Shown here: positions 26,799 through 35,540 of the stretch, in pieces
Position numbering within the stretch: the first letter of the stretch is position 1
How the letters are laid out: each line of letters opens with the position of its first letter
NCBI GenBank assembly: GCA_018223435.1
Contig: JAGTTO010000001.1
Location: 3,906,001-3,970,000, forward strand
DNA: 64,000 nucleotides
DNA from: Lachnospiraceae bacterium Marseille-Q4251
Lineage (GTDB): Bacteria; Bacillota; Clostridia; Lachnospirales; Lachnospiraceae
Direction: 5' to 3'
The notes under the pieces: generated by a model
The model's database searches: none
The model's input: only the letters and a program-made list of their open reading frames with translations
Told to the model about the DNA's origin: nothing
Made by a program: the position numbers and the translations under genes

Positions 26799-27356
26799 AT
26801 GATTTCAGCAGGAGATTTTAGAAACGGTGTTACACTGGAGATTGAGGGCCAGATCTTTCAGATCATTGAGTTCCAGCATGTAAAACCGGGAAAAGGTGCC
26901 GCATTTGTCCGCACAAAATTAAAAAATATTATCAACGGCGGTGTGGTTGAGAAAACCTTCCGTCCGACTGAGAAATTCCCGACCGCTCGTATCGACCGTG
27001 TCGATATGCAGTATCTGTACAGCGATGGTGATCTGTATCATTTCATGAACGTAGAGAACTACGATCAGATCGCTCTGAACGCTGATGCTATCGGCGATTC
27101 TCTGAAATTTGTAAAAGAGAACGAGATGGTTAAGATCTGCTCCACCAAGGGCGAGGTTTTCGCAGTAGAGCCGCCTCTCTTCGTAGAGCTTGAGGTAACT
27201 GAGACCGAGCCGGGCTTCAAGGGCGATACCGCACAGGGCGCTTCCAAACCGGCAACTGTTGAGACTGGCGCTACCGTAAACGTTCCGCTGTTCGTTGAGA
27301 TCGGCGACAAGATCAAGATCGATACCAGAACCGGTGAGTATCTCTCCCGTGTCTGA
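26799..27356 (+). CDS. efp: Translation elongation factor P
   Basis: This 185-residue factor rescues ribosomes stalled at proline runs. The N-terminal KOW-like domain carries [14 protein letters not shown] with Lys32 at the tip, the residue that is modified in many bacteria, and two OB domains follow, ending in [18 protein letters not shown] precedes the ATG. It is monocistronic with its own promoter and a strong terminator. No modifying enzyme gene lies beside it. Confidence 0.96.
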   Translation: MISAGDFRNGVTLEIEGQIFQIIEFQHVKPGKGAAFVRTKLKNIINGGVVEKTFRPTEKFPTARIDRVDMQYLYSDGDLYHFMNVENYDQIALNADAIGDSLKFVKENEMVKICSTKGEVFAVEPPLFVELEVTETEPGFKGDTAQGASKPATVETGATVNVPLFVEIGDKIKIDTRTGEYLSRV

Positions 27357-27376
27357 TTGATCTCATAGGAAAAATC

Positions 27377-27408
27377 ACAGCCTGGGCTTTTTGCCCGGGC
27401 TGTTTTTC
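27377..27408 (+). terminator. Intrinsic terminator after efp
   Basis: ACAGCCTGGGC and GCCCGGGCTGT form an 11-bp stem with one G-T pair, followed by TTTTTC. Confidence 0.85.
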
Positions 27409-27491
27409 TGTATTCAGAACTCTTTCATCCCCCGTAAAACCGGGCAAAAACAGACCTTTACGAAAGAATTTTTCAAGAGATTTTAAAATCC

Positions 27492-27505
27492 CTTAATCGT
27501 TTACG
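27492..27505 (-). promoter_or_regulatory. Putative LacI-type operator upstream of a secreted-protein promoter
   Basis: Read on the minus strand this is CGTAAACGATTAAG, identical to the 14 bases at 6702-6715. It ends 8 bp before the -35 box at 27514. Confidence 0.4.
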
Positions 27506-27513
27506 AAAAAGAC

Positions 27514-27542
27514 TTGACGGGGACAGAAACAGCACTTATAGT
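27514..27542 (+). promoter_or_regulatory. SigA-type promoter of the secreted-protein gene at 27604
   Basis: TTGACG (27514-27519) and TATAGT (27537-27542) are 17 bp apart. Confidence 0.6.
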
Positions 27543-27603
27543 AGACTTATCAACAGGGTGCTGCAGGAAGCAAAAGAGAAAAATGTAAAGGAGCGGAAGA
27601 TCT

Positions 27604-28377
27604 ATGAAAAAGAGAAAAGGACTTTATCTTGCTGTACTGATGATGCTGTTTACCATGGTGTTCGGCATGAGCTCCATGGCAGCGACGAAAGTGGTAACGC
27701 TGAAAAACAACAGGCTCACCGGTGTTTCGGTAAAAGATTATGATGATGTGGTTTACTACAAACTTTCTGTAAACCAGACAGGATATCTGGCTGTATATGG
27801 ATATAAGCAGTATTCCTATTCAAGTGCGGGAGAGAAAAACGGACTGAATGTTCAGCTCTGCAATTCCAGAAAGCAGCCACTGGAGGAAGAGTACAATACT
27901 TACCTTTACAAGTCAAATAACTGGAAAAATTATTATGGGGTGAAAAAAGGAGTCTACTATCTTCGAGTGAAAGGCTCTTACGACGCAAAGATTTATCTGA
28001 AAAGCACGTTTGTAGCTGTAAAAGAGGTGTGTGGCTCCAGCAAGGCAAGGGCTTCTCTGCTGACCAGAAACAAAACCCGTTATGGTCTCTTGATTGCCGG
28101 TGAAAACGGAGCGAAGGAAGAATGGTATAAAGTAAGACTTCCCAAGGCTCAGAAGCTGAAACTGAAACTCTCCGGAAAAAGCAGCGGCTATGTAGCTTTT
28201 GAGATCATTCCGGCCAGCAAAAAGGTAACATTATTCGGCAGTTATCAGTCCTGCTGGAACAATACAAAGCTGATTCAGACGAGAAATAATCTTCCGGCCG
28301 GAACGTATTATATTAAAGTTTACCGTTCCAATGGAAAGAGCAGCAACAGCGGATATTATTCCATTAAGTGGATGTAA
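27604..28377 (+). CDS. Secreted protein with two PPC-like beta domains, function unknown
   Basis: This 257-residue protein has a signal peptide (MKKRKGLYLAVLMMLFTMVF, cleavage near SMAA) and a basic, Tyr- and Lys-rich mature part. Two halves (about 30-130 and 145-257) share the pattern of a VVYYKLSV or EWYKVRL strand, a hydrophobic stretch, and a G-x-YY-L/I-x-V ending (KKGVYYLRV and PAGTYYIKV). That is the layout of bacterial pre-peptidase C-terminal type beta-sandwiches, but no peptidase domain is present. AAAGGAGCGG sets the start. A LacI-type operator lies upstream of its promoter. Carbohydrate or cell-wall binding is a guess. Confidence 0.6.
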   Translation: MKKRKGLYLAVLMMLFTMVFGMSSMAATKVVTLKNNRLTGVSVKDYDDVVYYKLSVNQTGYLAVYGYKQYSYSSAGEKNGLNVQLCNSRKQPLEEEYNTYLYKSNNWKNYYGVKKGVYYLRVKGSYDAKIYLKSTFVAVKEVCGSSKARASLLTRNKTRYGLLIAGENGAKEEWYKVRLPKAQKLKLKLSGKSSGYVAFEIIPASKKVTLFGSYQSCWNNTKLIQTRNNLPAGTYYIKVYRSNGKSSNSGYYSIKWM

Positions 28378-28425
28378 CAGCGGATCTTTGCAGTACCTGT
28401 AAAAAATGACGAAATGACACGCGAA

Positions 28426-28463
28426 AGAGCAGAAGAATGATGAACAGTTCTTCTGCTTTTTTG
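28426..28463 (+). terminator. Intrinsic terminator
   Basis: AGCAGAAGAA and TTCTTCTGCT form a 10-bp stem followed by TTTTTT. Confidence 0.8.
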
Positions 28464-28469
28464 TATGTT

Positions 28470-28525
28470 TCTGCCGAAAAAATAGTCCCTTTCCCGTGAA
28501 TTAAAAAAAATTTTTCGGCAGTCTG
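28470..28525. promoter_or_regulatory. Long-loop inverted repeat upstream of the DUF5688 gene
   Basis: CTGCCGAAAAA and its complement TTTTTCGGCAG bracket ~30 bases. There is no T-run after it on either strand, so it is not a standard terminator; it may be an operator pair or mRNA stem. Confidence 0.35.
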
Positions 28526-28675
28526 AAATCTTGCAAATGAGAAAAAACTGTGCTATCTTTATCTCATCATTTCTGAATGGATTCTTTTTATCGGTGCATT
28601 CGCACACACGTTCCAACAGCAGCTGTCAATAAGGTATCGCTGGCCGTATTCTGCGGCAGAAGAAAGGATGATTCT

Positions 28676-29560
28676 TTGAATTATAACGTATTTGGAAACG
28701 AGGTAAAGCAGGAAGTGGAGAAGCTTCTGGGTACGGAGGTGCGGGTGGAACTGCGCCAGATCACGAAAAACAACGGGATCATACTGGACGGCATCTGTAT
28801 TCTCGAAAAGGGCTGCAATGTCTCGCCCACAATCTATCTGGAAGAATTTTACCGGGAGTACAAGAACGGCATGAGCCTCAGAGAGATCGCTTCCAGAATT
28901 TGTGAAGTCTATGAGAAAAGATGCAGGGGGATTCCTTTTTCCCTGGAATACTTCCTTGATTTTGAGAAGATGAAAGAGAGGATTTTCTGCAAACTTATCA
29001 ATTGGGAACTGAATAAGGAACTTCTTGACGAGGTACCGAATATCCCCTGCCTGGATCTTGCCGTCGTATTCGTCTGCGTGGTGGAGAATGAAGAATTTGG
29101 AAACGGCAGTATTCTGGTCCGGGAGGAACACCGGAAGCTCTGGAGAGTCTCAAAGGAACTTCTCTATGAATATGCGAGGGAAAATACCTTTCGTTTAAGA
29201 CCCTTCGAGCTGAAAAGTATGGAAGAGCTCATCGAGGATATGGTAGAACCGGAGGAGAAAAAGCTTTTAAAAGAAATCCCTATGTATGTGCTCTCCAATC
29301 AGAAGCGGGTTTTCGGGGCGGCAGGCCTTCTCTATGACCGGATTTTAAGTGATGCCGGAGTCAGGTTGGAAGACGATTTCTATGTGCTGCCCAGCAGCGT
29401 CCATGAGGTGATTCTTGTTCCGGATCATGTGGCAGGCAGCGAGAAAGAGCTCCGCACCATGGTTCATGAGGTCAATCATACCCAGGTGGAGCCGGAGGAG
29501 ATTCTCTCGGAGAGCGTTTATCATTACGACAGGAAGAAGCACAGTCTTTCTATCTGCTGA
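28676..29560 (+). CDS. DUF5688-type protein, function unknown
   Basis: This ~294-residue protein has no signal peptide or membrane segment. The sequence has the look of the DUF5688 family, common as accessory genes in Lachnospiraceae: an N-terminal NEVKQEVEKLLG helix, TKNNGIILDGICI, then SPTIYLEEFYREYKNG, and a C-terminal block with LYDRILSDAG and HEVILVPD. The start is taken as TTG at 28676 because AGAAAGGA lies seven bases before it; upstream codons in frame have no binding site. Many family members occur in multiple copies per genome, and the role is unknown. Confidence 0.7.
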   Translation: MNYNVFGNEVKQEVEKLLGTEVRVELRQITKNNGIILDGICILEKGCNVSPTIYLEEFYREYKNGMSLREIASRICEVYEKRCRGIPFSLEYFLDFEKMKERIFCKLINWELNKELLDEVPNIPCLDLAVVFVCVVENEEFGNGSILVREEHRKLWRVSKELLYEYARENTFRLRPFELKSMEELIEDMVEPEEKKLLKEIPMYVLSNQKRVFGAAGLLYDRILSDAGVRLEDDFYVLPSSVHEVILVPDHVAGSEKELRTMVHEVNHTQVEPEEILSESVYHYDRKKHSLSIC

Positions 29561-29725
29561 AATAGCGGGCTTTCCGGCTGTTTTGAATAAAATCGAAGAA
29601 ATTTCACATAAAAATTTGACATTTTCCAAAAGGTGTGGTATGATAGCATCGTTGTTGAGCCGGAAGAGAAAAGATCCGGGCAGATCAACAATGTATGCAG
29701 GGAAAGAACTTGCATAGCTGTACGC

Positions 29726-29798
29726 GCACTCGTAGCTCAGGGGATAGAGCAGCGGTTTCCGGTACCGCGTGTCGGGGGTTCGAATCCCTCCGGGTGTG
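29726..29798 (+). tRNA. tRNA-Arg, anticodon CCG
   Basis: A full cloverleaf can be drawn: acceptor GCACTCG with CGGGTGT (two wobble pairs), D-arm GCTC/GAGC, anticodon stem GCGGT/ACCGC with loop TTCCGGT, so anticodon CCG for CGG codons, a 5-base variable loop, and T-arm GGGGG-TTCGAAT-CCCTC. CCA is not encoded. A T6 run follows directly and can act as the transcript end. It is a single tRNA, not part of a cluster. Confidence 0.93.
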
Positions 29799-29820
29799 CT
29801 TTTTTGTATATGTAAATTTA

Positions 29821-29880
29821 TTTCCGCGAACAATGAGCCATGCTTGCATGGAGATATCTGATTTCCGCGAGCATAGGAGA
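29821..29880. repeat. Intergenic element E with paired TTCCGCGA words
   Basis: TTTCCGCGA occurs at 29821 and again at about 29862, bracketing a perfect hairpin CCATGC-TT-GCATGG (29838-29851). The word TTCCGCGA is also present in elements B, C and (reversed) D. The stretch lies between the tRNA and the SH3 protein gene. Confidence 0.4.
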
Positions 29881-29962
29881 GAACCTGAGGTACAGGAGTT
29901 TGTCGGCGGCAGAGAGTGAAGCCGGCATTTCTGAGAAACAACACCGAATGGAGGTATGTACA

Positions 29963-30922
29963 GTGGATGACTTTAGAGAATGGCTTTCAGATAATCTGAG
30001 ATACATCTTGCTGGGGCTGGCGATCATCATCGTTCTTGTGATTGCGTTTTTTGCAGTGAGATTTGTGACAGACCGTCTGGGAGGCGACAGTGATATCAAA
30101 CAGACGGAGGCTGTGACAGAGGCGCCGGCATCAGAGACAGCAGCAGGATCTGAGACAGAGACGGAGACGGCAGCAGCTACAGAGGCAGCGAATCCGCTTC
30201 AGACAGACAATGCAGCAATCCAGGAAGCAGTGACTCAGTATTACACAGCAGTGGCAGCGAAGGATTTTGATACGCTTCAGAATCTTGGAGATGTGGTAGG
30301 AGATACCGACAGGGATAAGATCAACTCCAATCCCATCGAGAGCTACAATAATATCGCTATTTACTATAAGCCGGGTCTTACCGACAGTTCTTATAACGTT
30401 TATGTTTATTATGAAGCCAAGCTGCCGAACATCGATCAGCTGGTTCCCAGTCTTGGAAATCTCTATCTGGCGACAAAAGAAGACGGAAGTCTCTATGTGG
30501 TAAATCCCAATTCTGACCAGCAGGTATCCGATTTTATGGAACAGGCCAAGAATGACAGTGATGTGCAGGAGCTGATTTCAAAGATCAACAGCGAGTATAA
30601 AGCAGTCCTGGAGTCCAACAGCGACCTGCAGGAGATGATCGACAAAATGAAACAGCCGGAGACGGAGGTTGACATTCCCAATGCCGGTTCTGTGGATGCG
30701 GATATCAGCACTTCTGTGACCGTTACAGGCAATCTGAATGTTCGTGCAGATTCCAGACAGGATTCTGATCAGATTGGAGTTCTGGTTCCCGGACAGACAG
30801 TAACCAGATTGCAGGTCCTGGACAATGGCTGGTCAAAGATCCGCTTTGATGACGGAGCTGGAACCGTGGTAGAAGGCTATGTACTGAGTGAGTATCTTCA
30901 GGCAGATGCCGACCAGCAGTAA
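29963..30922 (+). CDS. Membrane-anchored SH3-domain protein
   Basis: This ~319-residue protein starts with a short cytoplasmic part, one membrane segment (about 15-35) and an acidic Thr/Glu/Ala-rich linker (45-85). A central helical and beta region (about 88-225) is followed by a bacterial SH3 domain (about 245-312, GNLNVRADSRQDSDQIG to EGYVLSEYL), which usually binds peptidoglycan. GGAGG at 29950 favours the GTG at 29963 over ATGs upstream. It is monocistronic, ending in a strong terminator. A role at the cell wall is likely, but the central domain was not recognised. Confidence 0.75.
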   Translation: MDDFREWLSDNLRYILLGLAIIIVLVIAFFAVRFVTDRLGGDSDIKQTEAVTEAPASETAAGSETETETAAATEAANPLQTDNAAIQEAVTQYYTAVAAKDFDTLQNLGDVVGDTDRDKINSNPIESYNNIAIYYKPGLTDSSYNVYVYYEAKLPNIDQLVPSLGNLYLATKEDGSLYVVNPNSDQQVSDFMEQAKNDSDVQELISKINSEYKAVLESNSDLQEMIDKMKQPETEVDIPNAGSVDADISTSVTVTGNLNVRADSRQDSDQIGVLVPGQTVTRLQVLDNGWSKIRFDDGAGTVVEGYVLSEYLQADADQQ

Positions 30923-30932
30923 AGAATGATAG

Positions 30933-30966
30933 AACGCCGTGCAGGTTTTTGCACGGCGTTTTTTTC
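30933..30966 (+). terminator. Intrinsic terminator
   Basis: AACGCCGTGC and GCACGGCGTT form a perfect 10-bp stem followed by a T7 run. Confidence 0.9.
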
Positions 30967-30985
30967 CAAAATCGAAGGAGAGCAG

Positions 30986-31810
30986 ATGGAACAGGGAAAG
31001 AGCCGTTTGGCACAGGAATTTGAAAAGAAAGAAGAAGGCCGGCTGGTGAGGCTGAATAAATACATCAGTGAAGCCGGTCTTTGCTCCAGAAGAGAAGCAG
31101 ACCGGCTGATTGAGGCCGGGCGTGTCCAGGTGGATGGAAAAACAGCAGTGTCCGGTCAGAAGGTTTCTGATAATCAGGAGATTCTGGTGGACGGAAAAAG
31201 CATTTCCAAAGAGGAAGAGATGGTACTTCTAGCAGTAAATAAACCCCGGGGTGTAGTGTGTACCACTGATAAACGTTGGGGAGATCAGACAGTAGAGGAG
31301 CTGATTCACTATCCGAAAAGGGTCTTTTATATGGGACGGCTGGATAAGGATTCGGAAGGCCTGCTTCTGATGACGAATAACGGGGAGATTCTGAATAAAA
31401 TGATGCGGGCCGGAAATTATCACGAGAAAGAGTATCTGGTCCGGGTGAACCGACCGGTGACGGAAGCTTTCCTGAGCGGAATGGCAAAAGGCGGCATCCC
31501 GGTGCAGGAGCAGCAGACAAGACCCTGCAAGGTGGAAAAGACAGGAGAACGGACCTTCCGGATCATCCTGACTCAGGGATTGAACCGTCAGATCCGCAGA
31601 ATGTGTGAATATTTTGGCTATCAGGTTGTAAAACTGAAAAGGATCCGTATTATGAATATCATGCTCGGGGATTTGCCCACGGGAAGTTACCGGGAGATCA
31701 GCCGGGAAGAGCAGGAAGAGCTTTACCGCAGGATTCAGGGATCAAGCAATCAGCCAGTGAGAGAAAACAGAGGCAGGAGAGAAGAATGGAAGAAAAAAGA
31801 CAGCGAATGA
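30986..31810 (+). CDS. RsuA/RluB/RluF-family rRNA pseudouridine synthase
   Basis: This 274-residue enzyme converts a uridine of rRNA to pseudouridine. An S4 RNA-binding domain (VRLNKYISEAGLCSRREADR) is followed by the catalytic domain with MGRLDKDSEGLLLMTNNG, in which the Asp of RLD is the nucleophile, and GLNRQIRRMCEYFGYQV. The last motif and length fit the RluF/RluB side of the family, so the target is probably 23S rRNA. The C-terminal tail is Arg-rich. GAAGGAGA sets the ATG at 30986. The next gene, ligA-like, overlaps its end by 25 bp. Confidence 0.88.
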   Translation: MEQGKSRLAQEFEKKEEGRLVRLNKYISEAGLCSRREADRLIEAGRVQVDGKTAVSGQKVSDNQEILVDGKSISKEEEMVLLAVNKPRGVVCTTDKRWGDQTVEELIHYPKRVFYMGRLDKDSEGLLLMTNNGEILNKMMRAGNYHEKEYLVRVNRPVTEAFLSGMAKGGIPVQEQQTRPCKVEKTGERTFRIILTQGLNRQIRRMCEYFGYQVVKLKRIRIMNIMLGDLPTGSYREISREEQEELYRRIQGSSNQPVRENRGRREEWKKKDSE

Positions 31811-33759
31811 GAGAACTGGTGGAGCGGCTTCGGGAAGCGTCGAAAGCCTACTACCAGGAAGACCGGGAGATAATGAGCAACTTTGAATACGATAAGCTGT
31901 ACGATGAACTGGCAGGGCTGGAAGCAGAAACCGGCATCGTATTGTCTGGAAGCCCGACTCAGAATGTCGGATATGAATCTCAGGAGGAGCTTCCCAAAGA
32001 GCGCCACGAACGACCGATGCTTTCTCTGGATAAAACCAAGGATGTAGAGGTTTTAAAAACCTTCGTGGGTGAGCACAAAGCGCTGATGTCCTGGAAGCTG
32101 GACGGTCTGACTATAGTACTCACCTACCAGAATGGAGAACTCAGCAAGGCTGTTACCAGAGGAAACGGCGAGGTGGGCGAGGTCATCACTCCCAACGCTC
32201 GGGTATTTTCCAACATTCCGCTTAAGATCGCCTATCAGGGTGAGCTGATCCTCCGGGGCGAGGCGGTGATTTCCTACAGTGATTTTGAGAAGATCAACGA
32301 AGAAATCGAGGATGTGGATGCGAAATACAAGAATCCTCGAAATCTCTGCAGCGGTTCCGTGCGTCAGCTGAACAGTGCGGTGACGGCGGGAAGACACGTT
32401 CTTTTTTTTGCTTTTTCGCTGGTGAAAGCCGATGGAGTGGATTTTCAAAATTCCCACGCCTGTGAGTTTGCCTGGCTGGAGGAACAGGGCTTTCAGGTGG
32501 TAGAGCACCGGGAAGTTACCGGGAAGACTGTAGAAGAGGCAGTTCACTATTTTGCAGAGAAGATTCAGCATTTTGATATTCCTTCCGATGGCCTGGTGGT
32601 TCTCTATGACGATATTGCCTACGGAAGATCCCTCGGAACGACAGCGAAATTTCCGAGAGATTCTTTTGCTTTCAAATGGGAGGATGAGATAAAGGAGACC
32701 CACCTGCTGGAAATCGAATGGAGCCCATCGCGTACGGGACTCATCAATCCCGTGGCGATTTTTGAACCGGTGGAGCTTGAGGGAACCACGGTGAGCAGGG
32801 CCAGCGTTCATAACTTAAGTATCCTGAAAGGCCTGGAACTCGGCATCGGTGATGTGATTCGTGTCTACAAGGCTAATATGATCATCCCTCAGATCGAAGA
32901 GAACCTGACGAGAAGCAGCAAGCTGGAAATTCCTTCTGTCTGTCCGGTCTGCGGCGGTGTTACAGAGATTCGTTCTGCCAACGGCATTGAAACTCTGAAC
33001 TGCACGAATCCGGAATGTCAGGCGAAAAAGATCAAATCTTTCACACTGTTTGTGAGCCGGGACGCTATGAATATCGAAGGTCTCTCGGAGGCAACTCTGG
33101 AAAAATTCATTGGCATGGGCTTTATCCATGAATTTGCGGATATTTTCAGGTTGAAGGAACATCGGGAGAACATTCAGGAGCTGGAAGGCTTCGGAGAGAA
33201 ATCCTGTGAAAATCTTCTGAAAAATATCGAGACGGCCAGAAATACCACGCTGGTACGGCTGATCTACAGCCTGGGAATTCCGGGGATCGGTCTTGCCAAT
33301 GCGAAAATGCTCTGCCGGGCTTTTTCCTGGGACTGGGAAAAGCTGAAAAACAGCACGCTGGAAGAGTTAACAGCCGTTGACGGCATCGGAGAGATTCTGG
33401 CAAAAGGCATCATCGCCTATTTCCAGGATAAAAAGATGCTGGAAGCCTTTTCGCATCTTCTCTCGGAGGTTCATCTGGAAGAAGTGCAGGTGGAAAATAC
33501 AGAGCAGGTGCTGGCGGGAAAGACTTTCGTTATCACGGGCAGTGTGACGCATTTTGTCAACAGGAATGAAATGAAAGCCTATATCGAAGAGCGGGGCGGA
33601 AAAGTGACCGGTTCTGTGACCTCGAAGACCGATTATCTCATCAACAACGATTCCACTTCCGGTTCTTCCAAAAATAAGAAAGCAAAGGAGCTTGGAATCC
33701 CGATCCTTACAGAAGATGATTTTTTGAAAATTGCAGGTGACGTGAATGAAGAAAACTGA
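31786..33759 (+). CDS. NAD-dependent DNA ligase, divergent LigA
   Basis: This 657-residue protein has the full LigA layout: Ia domain (1-60), adenylation domain with KLDG (Lys104 takes AMP), OB fold, four-Cys zinc finger (Cys386, 389, 406, 411), helix-hairpin-helix region and a C-terminal BRCT domain (about 580-650). It seals nicks using NAD. Several usually strict positions differ: ISDxEYD is MSNFEYD, TRGDG is TRGNG and GEDVT is GEVIT. It may therefore be a second, specialised ligase. It overlaps the pseudouridine synthase gene (25 bp) and cls (14 bp), so translation is coupled. Confidence 0.87.
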   Translation: MEEKRQRMRELVERLREASKAYYQEDREIMSNFEYDKLYDELAGLEAETGIVLSGSPTQNVGYESQEELPKERHERPMLSLDKTKDVEVLKTFVGEHKALMSWKLDGLTIVLTYQNGELSKAVTRGNGEVGEVITPNARVFSNIPLKIAYQGELILRGEAVISYSDFEKINEEIEDVDAKYKNPRNLCSGSVRQLNSAVTAGRHVLFFAFSLVKADGVDFQNSHACEFAWLEEQGFQVVEHREVTGKTVEEAVHYFAEKIQHFDIPSDGLVVLYDDIAYGRSLGTTAKFPRDSFAFKWEDEIKETHLLEIEWSPSRTGLINPVAIFEPVELEGTTVSRASVHNLSILKGLELGIGDVIRVYKANMIIPQIEENLTRSSKLEIPSVCPVCGGVTEIRSANGIETLNCTNPECQAKKIKSFTLFVSRDAMNIEGLSEATLEKFIGMGFIHEFADIFRLKEHRENIQELEGFGEKSCENLLKNIETARNTTLVRLIYSLGIPGIGLANAKMLCRAFSWDWEKLKNSTLEELTAVDGIGEILAKGIIAYFQDKKMLEAFSHLLSEVHLEEVQVENTEQVLAGKTFVITGSVTHFVNRNEMKAYIEERGGKVTGSVTSKTDYLINNDSTSGSSKNKKAKELGIPILTEDDFLKIAGDVNEEN

Positions 33760-35386
33760 AGAAACAAAAAACACGGAGGGAATAAAGAGAAAAGAACTCG
33801 TTAAAAAAATAGAAAACAGCCAGACCGTTCAAAAAGGAAAAAAAGGAATTTCCTCCGTGATTTTCGGAAGAACCTTCCTGGTATTCTTTTCTTTGTTTCT
33901 GCAGCTGATTTTCATGGTCTGGGGCTATTACTGGCTGGCATCAAAGTGGTATTTTGTCAACGGTGTTGTGACGGTGCTGGGCGTTCTGGAAGTTATCTAT
34001 GTGGCTAACGAACGCAGTAATCCGGCTTTTAAGCTGGCCTGGACCATCGTGATACTGGCCTTGCCCATCTTTGGAAGCCTTTTATATCTTTTTGTGGAAA
34101 CTCAGCCGGCTACAAAATGGATCAACAAGCGGCTCCAGAGCATGCATGCCTACAGTAAAAAATATTGGAAACAGGACAAAGAGGTATTGGAGGAACTGGA
34201 GGAGACCAACGATCAGGTGGCTCATCTGGCCCGCTATGTCAATCATTTCGGCGGTTTTTCCGTGTATAAGGATACTTCCGCAAAATACTTTCCCTCCGGT
34301 GAGGCGAAATTTGAGGAGCTGCTGATTCAGCTTCGGAAAGCGGAAAAATTCATTTTCATGGAATATTTCATTGTGGCGGAAGGCTACATGTGGGAGAGTG
34401 TTCTGGAGATCTTAAAAGCAAAGGTGAAAGAGGGCGTGGAAGTCCGTTTTCTCTATGACGGCATGTGTTGTCTGTCCCTGTTGCCTTACCATTATCCCCA
34501 GGAGCTGGAGAGCTACGGCATTCAGTGCCATATGTTTGCACCCATTGTGCCGGCTCTTTCCACCCGCCAGAATAACCGGGATCACAGAAAAATTGTGGTG
34601 ATCGACGGAAAGGTGGCTTTCACCGGCGGCATCAATCTGGCAGATGAATATATCAACCGGAAAGAGCGCTTCGGTCATTGGAAGGATACAGCCATTATGA
34701 TCACGGGCGAGGCAGTCAGGAGCTTTACCATCATGTTTCTGGAGATGTGGAGCGTGGACAAGAACCTTCGCAATATGCCTCTGGAACTTTTTGAAAAATA
34801 TCTGGATATTGTGCCGGATAAGGAGAGCGAACCGGGAGACGGTTTCATCATGCCTTACGGGGACAGTCCTCTGGACAATGAAGCGGTGGGTGAACAGGTG
34901 TATATGGATATCCTTTATACAGCCAAGGATTATGTACATATCATGACGCCCTACCTGATTCTCAGCAATGAGATGATTACAGCCCTGACCTATGCGGCAA
35001 AAAGAGGAGTGGATGTGAAGATCATCATGCCTCATATTCCAGATAAATGGTATGCTTTTGTTCTGGCAAAGACATACTATAACGAGCTTCTGGATGCTGG
35101 CGTGAAGATTTATGAATATACGCCGGGCTTCGTTCATGCCAAGGTCTTCACCTCCGACGACGAAAAAGCGGTGGTGGGTACGATCAATCTGGATTACCGG
35201 AGCCTTTATCTCCATTTTGAGTGTGCGGTTTATCTCTATCAGAATGAGGAGATTCCAAGCATAGAGGAAGATTTCCAGGAGACTCTTGCCAAGTGTCAGG
35301 AAGTGCTGCCTTCGGATTATAAACGGCAGAAATTTTTCGACCGGATGGCGGGAAGAGTCCTGCGGATTCTGGCACCTTTGATGTAA
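33746..35386 (+). CDS. cls: Cardiolipin synthase
   Basis: This 546-residue membrane enzyme joins two phosphatidylglycerol molecules to make cardiolipin. A basic N-terminus leads into two or three membrane segments (about 37-115). The two phospholipase D motifs are present: HRKIVVIDG with His280 and Lys282, and HAKVFTSDD with His464 and Lys466, each followed by the usual GG-N or GTINLDYRS. Length is slightly above the usual ~480-510 because of the charged N-terminal extension. It is the last gene of the rluF-like/ligA/cls operon and ends at a terminator. Confidence 0.92.
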   Translation: MKKTEETKNTEGIKRKELVKKIENSQTVQKGKKGISSVIFGRTFLVFFSLFLQLIFMVWGYYWLASKWYFVNGVVTVLGVLEVIYVANERSNPAFKLAWTIVILALPIFGSLLYLFVETQPATKWINKRLQSMHAYSKKYWKQDKEVLEELEETNDQVAHLARYVNHFGGFSVYKDTSAKYFPSGEAKFEELLIQLRKAEKFIFMEYFIVAEGYMWESVLEILKAKVKEGVEVRFLYDGMCCLSLLPYHYPQELESYGIQCHMFAPIVPALSTRQNNRDHRKIVVIDGKVAFTGGINLADEYINRKERFGHWKDTAIMITGEAVRSFTIMFLEMWSVDKNLRNMPLELFEKYLDIVPDKESEPGDGFIMPYGDSPLDNEAVGEQVYMDILYTAKDYVHIMTPYLILSNEMITALTYAAKRGVDVKIIMPHIPDKWYAFVLAKTYYNELLDAGVKIYEYTPGFVHAKVFTSDDEKAVVGTINLDYRSLYLHFECAVYLYQNEEIPSIEEDFQETLAKCQEVLPSDYKRQKFFDRMAGRVLRILAPLM

Positions 35387-35390
35387 AGCT

Positions 35391-35427
35391 TTCCCCTGCT
35401 TTTTGACAGAAAGCGGGGGATTTTTCC
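35391..35427 (+). terminator. Intrinsic terminator after cls
   Basis: TCCCCTGCTTT pairs with AAAGCGGGGGA (one mismatch), followed by TTTTTCC. Confidence 0.8.
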
Positions 35428-35540
35428 TATGTCCGCATTATACGCACAAGTGTATCAAGATTCTGCTCTTTCAGGGAAAGCCAGGGGTATGATATACTTA
35501 ATAAAACAATACTGATTAGAAAATGAGCAGGTGAAAAAAT

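Noticed and set aside
35387..35540. SAM-responsive riboswitch before metA
   Set aside because: The stretch contains the cls terminator and only a weak promoter. None of the conserved SAM-riboswitch cores was seen.
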